Shown: piece by piece, positions 1-5,493 of the stretch
How positions within the stretch are numbered: the first letter of the stretch is position 1
How the letters are laid out: each line of letters begins with the position of its first letter
NCBI GenBank assembly: GCA_030526445.1
Contig: JAUNCV010000138.1
Span: forward strand, 1-5,493
Direction: 5' to 3'
Length of the DNA: 5,493 bases
Source of the DNA: Bacteroidales bacterium
Lineage (GTDB): Bacteria; Bacteroidota; Bacteroidia; Bacteroidales; UBA3663
Translations under genes and position numbers: made by a program
The notes under the pieces: model-generated
Database searches by the model: none
What the model saw: only the letters and a program-made list of their open reading frames with translations
Told to the model about the DNA's origin: nothing

Positions 1-2
1 TC

Positions 3-719
3 GCTGCCACCGGTCGCAACCAGACCAGCACACCATTTGCTCCACAGTGGGTCGGCACTTTGATGTATGGTCCGCTCGCTATGGCTTCTGAGGATATTCA
101 CTCTTGGGACGATGCCGAGTTCACGCTGCAGGGCGATCTGCGCGAAGTCACCCTCCAGGGCGCTACCAAGGAGGCTGGCACCAATGGCAACCTCTATTCG
201 CTCACCCTTGGCGGCAAGACCTTCTACCCAGACTACTACACCACCCATCACTCAACGCACTATCTCCGCCTCAATGTCGAGACCGGTGCCAAGAAGAAGC
301 AAAAGGGCGGCATTGACATCACCAGCCTCGAGCAGCTCATCGGCCTCGCTACCGAGCGCCAGGCTGCACAGCGCGACTGGGCTCCTCACGGTTATGGCCG
401 ACTCATGAAGCAGCTCGACGAGGCGCGTGCCGTGGCCGCTAAGCCTAAGAAGCAGCTCACGCAGGACGAGGTCAACAAGACCGCTTCGGCCCTCAACGTG
501 GCCATCAACAGCATGCGTCCAAGCAACCTTGCCGAGCCCGAAGATCTTGCCGAGCTTCTTCCACTCGTCACTTCGGCCAAGGAGATTGCCAACAAGAGCA
601 CTGAGCTCCGCGAGGCCATCCAGTATGCCGATATGGTGATTGCCTATGTCAACGATGGTTCGGGCACGCACGATCTCATTGAGAAGGCCACCGCGCGTCT
701 CAAGGCAATGCTCAAATAA
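3..719 (+). CDS. C-terminal part of a DUF1680 beta-L-arabinofuranosidase (GH127/GH146 type) with FIVAR-like tail, 5' truncated
   Basis: The frame is open from the left window edge and ends at TAA 717-719, leaving 238 residues; the start and the catalytic (alpha/alpha)6 barrel lie outside the window. Visible residues 18-28 (GTLMYGPLAMA) resemble the 'YGPLVLA' strand that follows the barrel in DUF1680 proteins. Residues 74-89, from FYPDYY through HYLRLNV, resemble the conserved 'F-P-Y..H..Y' end of their beta-sandwich domain. After a lysine-rich linker (about 95-103), residues 109-172 form a helical unit ending in a pattern like FIVAR domains (LTQDEVNKTASALNVAINSM). A second helical stretch covers about 180-238. 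Known members remove terminal beta-L-arabinofuranose from plant glycans, usually in the periplasm. The gene converges on the HTCS and shares its terminator. Codons are strongly C/G-ending, unlike the rest of the window. The superfamily is fairly secure; GH127 versus GH146 and the exact substrate are not, because the catalytic part is missing. Confidence 0.72.
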   Translation, partial: AATGRNQTSTPFAPQWVGTLMYGPLAMASEDIHSWDDAEFTLQGDLREVTLQGATKEAGTNGNLYSLTLGGKTFYPDYYTTHHSTHYLRLNVETGAKKKQKGGIDITSLEQLIGLATERQAAQRDWAPHGYGRLMKQLDEARAVAAKPKKQLTQDEVNKTASALNVAINSMRPSNLAEPEDLAELLPLVTSAKEIANKSTELREAIQYADMVIAYVNDGSGTHDLIEKATARLKAMLK

Positions 720-747
720 AATTAGGGCTAAACTCATTATATCACAC

Positions 748-787
748 AAAAAAACTCCGTGACCATCATGATCACGGAGCTTTTTTT
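748..787. terminator. bidirectional intrinsic terminator between convergent genes
   Basis: An 8-bp perfect stem, CTCCGTGA (755-762) with TCACGGAG (772-779), encloses a 9-base loop. Seven A residues (748-754) precede it and seven T residues (781-787) follow it. Read on + it gives a hairpin followed by a U run after the left enzyme gene, whose stop lies 28 bases upstream of the A run. Read on - it gives the same hairpin and a U run downstream of the HTCS stop. This symmetry fits a shared terminator for the two convergent genes. Confidence 0.9.
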
Positions 788-823
788 ATGAATAGCCACG
801 GCTATGATTATTTCATACGAAAT

Positions 824-3800
824 TCATTGTTTTGTTCCAATCTTGCCTTTCTTTTGGGCAATAAACTCAGAAGGTTTAACACCAAACTGCGATGTGAAGC
901 ATCTAGTGAAGTAAGAAGGGCTACTAAAGCCAACCATGTATCCTATTTCAGCAATTCGGTGGTTGCCTTCGAGAAGCAGCTGAGTCGCTTTCTTCAGTCG
1001 GATGAGTTGAATCATTTCACCTGCCGAAACATCGCTCAAAGCCTTGACTTTGGCAAAAAAACCGGAGCGGGACATACACATTTTATCAGCCAGGAAGTCA
1101 ACGGTCAGCTCTTTGCGTTCAAAATTTTGTTCGATAAGCGCCGTAAGGTGCTGCAGGAAATCTGCGTCAGTTGGGTTGTTTGCAAGCGTTGATACAGGAG
1201 CCAGAGGATGTGTGGCAAATGTTTCGTGTAACATTCGGCGCAGGTCAAGCAAATTTCGGGTACAAGCCAGCACATAGTCCACAGAGAAGGGTTTCTCAAT
1301 ATAAGTGTCTGCACCACAGTCCATACCTTCAATTTTCGAAGCATCGTCAGCTTTTGCAGTCAGTAAGATGATAGGTATGTGGCTGAAAATGGTATTCTGT
1401 CTTATGCGTCGACACAACTCACCTCCGTTCATGTTTGGCATCATCCAGTCGCTGATTACAAGTGTTACGTGTTCTTTGTGCAATACAGAGAGTGCTTCGG
1501 CGCCGCTGCTTGCCGTGAGAATTCTGTAGTGTTCAGACATGCAGTTACTCAAGAAGTTGAGCAACTCTTCATTATCATCAACGATAAGGACGGTAGCCTG
1601 GTCATCCATGCCAGAGATATTGGTCGATATGGCACTGTGTGGCACTATAGTTTCTGGCGTCTTGTCATGAGAATTGGTTTTTGTATTGCTCGAGACAAGT
1701 TCTTTAACTTGTTCAAAGTCATCAACACCTGCTCTGTGCAAAGGCAAATTGACGCTGAAGCAAGTGCCCAATCCTGGCTGACTTCGCACATCTACTGTTC
1801 CAAAGTGAGCTTCCACAATTCCCTTCACAATCGAAAGTCCGATGCCGGTACCTGGTTTGTTGTTGTCGGCTTGGTAAAAAGGTTCGAAGACGCGCTGTCG
1901 CACCTCATCGGTCATACCTGGGCCGTCGTCGCGCACCGAGATAGTAAATGTTTCATCAGATTCAACCTGAAGACCAACCCAAATATGTGTGCGGGTATAT
2001 TTTGTGGCATTCATCAGCATATTGCTCACCAGCTTGTTCATAGCCTCTTGATCAACTATTGCCATAATTTCCTCGTTGGGGAAATGTGTCTCAATAGTTG
2101 CGCCTTGCTGGTTTACAAAAAGCTCAAATTGCTCTACAGCTGAACGCATTATGGGTGTAACAGGCTGGCATTTGAAGTGATATCCTGTTGTTCCCATCTC
2201 TACCTTGCGATAGTCAAGCAACTGATTAACCAGATCGAGCAGACGCTGACTATTGCGCTCCACAACACCTAAATGGGTGCGAATGGTCGAAGGCAAGTGT
2301 TCTGAATGGTGGAGAATTTGTTCTATAGGACCAATAATTAGAGAAACAGGCGTGCGAATCTCGTGAGCAATGGTTGTAAAGAAGTTCATTCTCGATTCTT
2401 GTATCTGCTTTTCGGCTTTATCGGCTTGAAGCTTGAGTTTCTCAGCATAGCGTCTCTTCACTTGGTGCATACTCCACCAGACTATCATGGCTATTGTCAT
2501 GAGAATGAGAAGCAAATATACAATCTGCGCTGTTGTGTTCCAGTAAAAAGGTGGATGAATCACAATGGGCAATGCGGTCATCTGTTCATCCCAGGGTTGG
2601 TCGCCTGTTGTGCCTCGCACAAGTAAAGTGTAGTTGCCTGGTGGCACATTGGTGTATGGCGCTTCTGGCGTATTCGTATAGACCCAGTCTTTGTCAAAGC
2701 CTTCAAGTTTATAGCTATAGCGCTTAAACATGGGCGATGAATAGCTGAGCAGGGCGAACTGAATTTCAAAGAAGTTCTGTTTGTAGTTCAAATCCAGTTG
2801 TGGCATCAGTGCAAGCTGGCAAGGCAGTAGTTCGCTTCCTGCTTCAACAACGCTGTCAAAGACCTTAAGTTGGGTCAGTGCCACTCGCTGCGGCTGTTTG
2901 TTCGAAGTCATCAGGTCTGGAATAAAAGATACCAATCCGCGCGATGAGCCTACAAGCACTCTGCCGTCGCTGGTCATGGTGGCCGAATTGGCAAGATAGT
3001 TGCTCAACCCAAGTCCCGCATCATCTCTTGTTTGGAACGAAACTGAATGGCTTTGTGTGTCATAGCACACTATTCCATTGTTGCATGCTAACCATAGTCT
3101 GTGCCTATCGGGAACAATGCTTGCTACTCTGCCGGGCAATTCCAGTTTGAACTCGTCGGTAGTAGCGTCATACAGGCACAAACCATCGTTGGTAGCCAGC
3201 CAAATCTGTCTGTCTTCACCAATATATATACAATTTGACACATTGGCACGAGGTGCTTCATATTGCCTGTTAATGTAGTTTTTCCATTCGTTTGTTGCTT
3301 CGTGATATTGCCACACACCGTTGCCCATTGTGCAAAACCAGAGGTTACCATCGGTATCTTGGTCTATATCAATCACCGCATCGCCAAAAAGTTTCACCGG
3401 TTTAAAGCTATCGGTCGTTGCGTCATATTGGCTTACACCGCTGAAGGTGCCAACCCATAATTTCCCTTCCCTGTCAATTTTAAACGAAGATACGTGCGAA
3501 CTAATCAAGTGTCCGTCTGCATCTGTGAGGGTGCTATAATGTCGGGTCTTTTGAGTCTTGAGGTCAACCACAATAATGCCCGAAGCAGATGTTCCAAACC
3601 ACAGTTCATCGCCTCTTACACAAAGTGCACGTCCGTTAATCGATGAACTATTATCGGTTTGCAGACTCTTCTGCTTAAGTGGCGTGCGTGTTATTTTGAA
3701 GCCATCTGAAAGTGAGAGCAGACCTGCATCGTCACTTGCCATCCAGATTCGGCCCGATGCATCTTCGCATATGTGACTAATCGTATGGCCGGGTTCCGAA

Positions 3801-4903
3801 ACCAGATGACCCGCCTGTGGTGAAGCATAATTTACACCTCCATAAAAAGTGCCAACCCAAAGTCCACCCTCTGCATCTTTGGCAACTGAGTGTACAAATT
3901 TGTTCGATAGTGAGTTGGGCGAATTATAGTCTTCGGCAAAAGTTCTGCATTCGCCCGAAGATATATCAACGGCCAAGAGTCCTTCGTCGCCGCCCACCAT
4001 GATTAGCCCTGGCTCATATTCAAGCATGGCTCGCACTTTGAGCATGCCTGTTGTGTGGGGTGGCACAACGCACGTTGTCAAGAGCGTATTTCGGTCAAAA
4101 CAAAGCAAGCCTTGATCCACGGTTCCCACCCACATCTGCCCAATCTGATCCTCCATGATGGCCATTCCTTTGGGCGAACCTATTGAGCGTCGGGTCTGCT
4201 TGTCGCGTAGTTGTATGGTTTCAAATTGCTGTGTTTTCTTGTTTAGTCTTGCCAATCCTTCTTCCCACTCCTCCTCAAAGCAAATTGCCCAAACGCGGTT
4301 CTGGCTATCTACCAGTATTCGCTCAATATATCCGGTTTTGCCGTTAAAGCTATGCTGCATCACATTTTTTATTGGCGATGCACCTGCTGCAATCTCCGAC
4401 GAGCCATTTGGAACGAACGAAAAAATGCCCTGTCCTCGAGTTGTAGCCCAGATTCTGCCATCCTGATCCAATGACAGACAGTTTACTTTCGAGCTGATTA
4501 TCTCGCCCTCTTTTCCCTTTACTTCAAATGGGTTTATGGTGTCGGTCAGCGGGTCATACCTGAACATTCCTCGGTTTGTACCAATCCAGATTGCGCTGTC
4601 CGAATATACCATGCTCAGCACTTCGGCCATGATGTCACCGCCATGCTGTGGCTTGTGAAATGTGTTGCCGTCATATCGGCATATACCGTTTTCTGTGCCT
4701 ATCCACACAAAGCCATATCTGTCTTGCATGATGGCATATATTCCATTCGAGGGTAATCCGTCATTGGTGTTAATCGAACGGAAGCGCAGATTGGGTATGC
4801 GCGAAGCGTGAGGATCGCTGTCGTAATTGGCAGCCATGACGCCATCCTTTGGCCATAGGCACAACACGAAAAAAACTAACGATATAATGAATGAGCGAAT
4901 CAT
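824..4903 (-). CDS. hybrid two-component system sensor/regulator (HTCS), complete
   Basis: This is a membrane sensor and transcription factor in one chain of 1359 residues, a usual length for HTCS proteins. In order: signal peptide or N-terminal anchor (1-24, MIRSFII...GVMA); 14 propeller repeats (about 40-665) with W-[IVF]-G-T type signatures near residues 67, 106, 258, 349, 435 and 483, expected to form two seven-bladed propellers; Y_Y_Y domain (about 708-786); transmembrane helix (about 791-812); histidine kinase with H-box AHEIRTP, His847; ATPase N-box Asn961/Asn965, G1 DDGPGM (992-997), F-box FEPFYQ (1006-1011) and G2 GTGIGL (1018-1023). A Ser/Thr-rich linker (about 1055-1100) leads to the receiver, with acidic pair Asp1109/Asp1110, phospho-acceptor Asp1152 (SDWMMP), Thr1182 and Lys1204. 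The AraC-type domain with two helix-turn-helices covers about 1249-1347. All expected catalytic residues are present. ATG 4903 was chosen because it gives a good signal peptide and because the upstream TTG (4937-4939) lies inside the -7 promoter box. The stop is TGA 824-826. The two neighbouring arabinosidases suggest an arabinan-type ligand; this is inferred. Confidence 0.96.
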   Translation of the reverse strand: MIRSFIISLVFFVLCLWPKDGVMAANYDSDPHASRIPNLRFRSINTNDGLPSNGIYAIMQDRYGFVWIGTENGICRYDGNTFHKPQHGGDIMAEVLSMVYSDSAIWIGTNRGMFRYDPLTDTINPFEVKGKEGEIISSKVNCLSLDQDGRIWATTRGQGIFSFVPNGSSEIAAGASPIKNVMQHSFNGKTGYIERILVDSQNRVWAICFEEEWEEGLARLNKKTQQFETIQLRDKQTRRSIGSPKGMAIMEDQIGQMWVGTVDQGLLCFDRNTLLTTCVVPPHTTGMLKVRAMLEYEPGLIMVGGDEGLLAVDISSGECRTFAEDYNSPNSLSNKFVHSVAKDAEGGLWVGTFYGGVNYASPQAGHLVSEPGHTISHICEDASGRIWMASDDAGLLSLSDGFKITRTPLKQKSLQTDNSSSINGRALCVRGDELWFGTSASGIIVVDLKTQKTRHYSTLTDADGHLISSHVSSFKIDREGKLWVGTFSGVSQYDATTDSFKPVKLFGDAVIDIDQDTDGNLWFCTMGNGVWQYHEATNEWKNYINRQYEAPRANVSNCIYIGEDRQIWLATNDGLCLYDATTDEFKLELPGRVASIVPDRHRLWLACNNGIVCYDTQSHSVSFQTRDDAGLGLSNYLANSATMTSDGRVLVGSSRGLVSFIPDLMTSNKQPQRVALTQLKVFDSVVEAGSELLPCQLALMPQLDLNYKQNFFEIQFALLSYSSPMFKRYSYKLEGFDKDWVYTNTPEAPYTNVPPGNYTLLVRGTTGDQPWDEQMTALPIVIHPPFYWNTTAQIVYLLLILMTIAMIVWWSMHQVKRRYAEKLKLQADKAEKQIQESRMNFFTTIAHEIRTPVSLIIGPIEQILHHSEHLPSTIRTHLGVVERNSQRLLDLVNQLLDYRKVEMGTTGYHFKCQPVTPIMRSAVEQFELFVNQQGATIETHFPNEEIMAIVDQEAMNKLVSNMLMNATKYTRTHIWVGLQVESDETFTISVRDDGPGMTDEVRQRVFEPFYQADNNKPGTGIGLSIVKGIVEAHFGTVDVRSQPGLGTCFSVNLPLHRAGVDDFEQVKELVSSNTKTNSHDKTPETIVPHSAISTNISGMDDQATVLIVDDNEELLNFLSNCMSEHYRILTASSGAEALSVLHKEHVTLVISDWMMPNMNGGELCRRIRQNTIFSHIPIILLTAKADDASKIEGMDCGADTYIEKPFSVDYVLACTRNLLDLRRMLHETFATHPLAPVSTLANNPTDADFLQHLTALIEQNFERKELTVDFLADKMCMSRSGFFAKVKALSDVSAGEMIQLIRLKKATQLLLEGNHRIAEIGYMVGFSSPSYFTRCFTSQFGVKPSEFIAQKKGKIGTKQ

Positions 4904-4936
4904 ACCACAAAGAAAGTTAGTGAAAATTATTTTGTG

Positions 4937-4944
4937 CAAAGATA
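4937..4944 (-). promoter_or_regulatory. Bacteroidetes -7 promoter element (TATCTTTG) of the HTCS gene
   Basis: Read on the - strand, 4944-4937 is TATCTTTG, an exact match to the Bacteroidetes primary sigma factor -7 consensus TAnnTTTG. Its 3' end is 33 bases upstream of the ATG at 4903, which would give a 5' leader of roughly 27-30 bases. I see no well-placed -33 TTTG: the nearest, within ATTTTG at about 4957-4961, is only 12 bases upstream of the -7 box instead of about 19-21. The promoter may therefore be weak or need an activator. No purine-rich Shine-Dalgarno sequence precedes the ATG, as is normal in this phylum. Confidence 0.66.
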
Positions 4945-4992
4945 AGCAATTTATTTCAAAATGTGCTATTATTTTTCAGCAAATGAGCAATT

Positions 4993-5002
4993 TTTTGCAA
5001 AA
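4993..5002. repeat. 10-base perfect palindrome TTTTGCAAAA
   Basis: TTTTGCAAAA is its own reverse complement. It sits directly next to the 3' side (in the - strand sense) of the hairpin at 5003-5030, so its TTTT also forms the U run of that terminator. It is about 50 bases upstream of the HTCS -7 box. It could be a regulator site or simply part of the terminator tail; the sequence alone does not decide this. Confidence 0.35.
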
Positions 5003-5030
5003 GGGCTGTGTCGAATCTCCGGCACAGCCC
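4999..5030 (-). terminator. intrinsic terminator of the GH51-type gene
   Basis: GGGCTGTGTCG (5003-5013) pairs with CGGCACAGCCC (5020-5030) over 11 positions with one G-T wobble, closing a 6-base loop. On the - strand the stem is followed by TTTT (5002-4999). It starts 31 bases after the TAG stop of the arabinofuranosidase gene and lies upstream of the HTCS promoter, so it should separate the two co-oriented transcripts. The U run is short, so some read-through into the HTCS is possible. Confidence 0.75.
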
Positions 5031-5061
5031 ACCCATTTAAATTAGGTAAGTGCAAAAAGAG

Positions 5062-5493
5062 CTAAAATTTTACAGTAAGCATGACAAACGAATAGGGTTT
5101 CAGATCAAAATTCTGCTTTTTCCCTTTGAGTTTTATTTCCTCAAGCTTGGGGGCAATGGGCTGTTCGTTATAGTTGTTTTCTTGCTCAGGTTTACCTGTG
5201 AGCGTTGTGGCAATAACTTTTTTTGCCCCACCAAAGCGTGATAGGTCTATGTGTGCCTGTTTGTTTTCACCGCTGGCATTGACCAGCTTCACATAGAGTT
5301 CTCGTTTCTGGGTGTTAAGTACTGCCGACTGCTCTTGCAGGTTGCTTTTATTGTCAATGGTTACTACATCGCCATAATAATATTGGCCAGATGACTGTCC
5401 GAACATTTGCTGCACATAGTATGAGCAGGTGAGATAAGTTCGCTGGTTGTCGAAGTATATCAAGTCAGGGTCCCACGAGTGGTGGTCTTTTTT
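5062..5493 (-). CDS. C-terminal part of a GH51-type alpha-L-arabinofuranosidase, 5' truncated
   Basis: The frame is open from the right window edge and ends at TAG 5064-5062, leaving 143 residues. Visible residues 7-16 (WDPDLIYFDN) and 25-32 (YYVQQMFG) match the conserved stretch at the end of the GH51 barrel region, usually written as 'W.PDLIWFDN...T.NYYVQQLF'. The remainder fits the C-terminal beta-sandwich: ELYVKLVNAS (about 65-74), a 'L.G....EN....P' segment (LTGKPEQENNYNEQP, about 98-112) and the closing LKPYSFVMLTVKF. GH51 enzymes are retaining hydrolases that release terminal alpha-L-arabinofuranose from arabinan, arabinoxylan or their oligosaccharides. The two catalytic glutamates and any signal peptide are outside the window. 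The gene lies upstream of the HTCS on the same strand, separated by a terminator and a promoter. The LIYFDN codon at 5461-5463 is TTG inside the reading frame and is not the start. Confidence 0.88.
   Translation of the reverse strand, partial: KKDHHSWDPDLIYFDNQRTYLTCSYYVQQMFGQSSGQYYYGDVVTIDNKSNLQEQSAVLNTQKRELYVKLVNASGENKQAHIDLSRFGGAKKVIATTLTGKPEQENNYNEQPIAPKLEEIKLKGKKQNFDLKPYSFVMLTVKF

Noticed and set aside
252..749. A 165-codon open frame on the - strand opposite the left enzyme gene
   Set aside because: It is antisense to a recognisable enzyme end. Strongly C/G-ending codons on the + strand remove stops on the other strand, and its leucine-rich translation shows no recognisable domain. It also runs through the start of the terminator stem region side.
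788..1192. A + strand open frame starting just after the T run of the convergent terminator
   Set aside because: It begins directly behind a strong terminator and lies opposite the AraC domain of the HTCS, whose motifs are clear on the other strand; a shadow frame.
1379..2143. A 254-codon open frame on the + strand opposite the HTCS kinase and receiver region
   Set aside because: It is antisense to the highly conserved kinase domain, its translation has no recognisable motif, and I see no promoter or plausible start context for it.
4904..4939. Extension of the HTCS to the TTG start, adding 12 residues
   Set aside because: The TTG is part of the -7 promoter box, and the ATG at 4903 gives a better signal peptide.
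4957..4961. TTTTG as the -33 element of the HTCS promoter
   Set aside because: It is only 12 bases upstream of the -7 box, much closer than the usual 19-21 base spacing.
1..5493. CRISPR array, tRNA/rRNA gene, insertion sequence or phage remnant
   Set aside because: I found no repeated spacer-length units, no tRNA or rRNA-like segments, and no transposase or integrase motifs; coding sequence and two short regulatory gaps account for the whole window.

Overview
The window looks like part of a carbohydrate-utilisation locus (polysaccharide utilisation locus, PUL) from a Bacteroidales bacterium (Bacteroides/Prevotella type). Three things support this: a one-protein hybrid two-component system (HTCS), which is typical of that order; a Bacteroidetes-type -7 promoter element (TAnnTTTG) without an evident Shine-Dalgarno sequence; and flanking arabinose-releasing glycosidases that resemble the families used by gut Bacteroidales. 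The exact genus cannot be read from this sequence.

Layout: (1) Bases 3-719, + strand, hold the 3' end of a large enzyme of the DUF1680 superfamily (beta-L-arabinofuranosidase, GH127/GH146 type) that ends in a FIVAR-like helical tail. (2) Bases 720-823 are a short convergent gap with one strong hairpin flanked by A7 and T7, which can serve as a terminator for both neighbours. (3) Bases 824-4903, - strand, hold a complete HTCS regulator of 1359 residues: signal peptide, 14 propeller repeats, Y_Y_Y domain, transmembrane helix, histidine kinase, receiver and AraC-type DNA-binding domain. All the phosphorelay residues I looked for are present. (4) Bases 4904-5061 hold the HTCS promoter and the terminator of the next gene. 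(5) Bases 5062-5493, - strand, hold the C-terminal 143 residues of a GH51-type alpha-L-arabinofuranosidase.

How they may work together: the HTCS probably senses an arabinose-containing oligosaccharide in the periplasm through its propeller/Y_Y_Y region. It would then phosphorylate its own receiver and use its AraC domain to activate genes for arabinan or arabinose-decorated glycan breakdown. The alpha- and beta-arabinofuranosidases on either side would remove terminal arabinose from such glycans. The ligand and the regulon are inferred from gene neighbourhood only.

No new type of system is evident. The points most worth a second look are the inferred ligand, the choice of HTCS start, the FIVAR tail on the left enzyme, the sharp base-composition change at the convergent junction, and an acidic loop in the sensor propeller.
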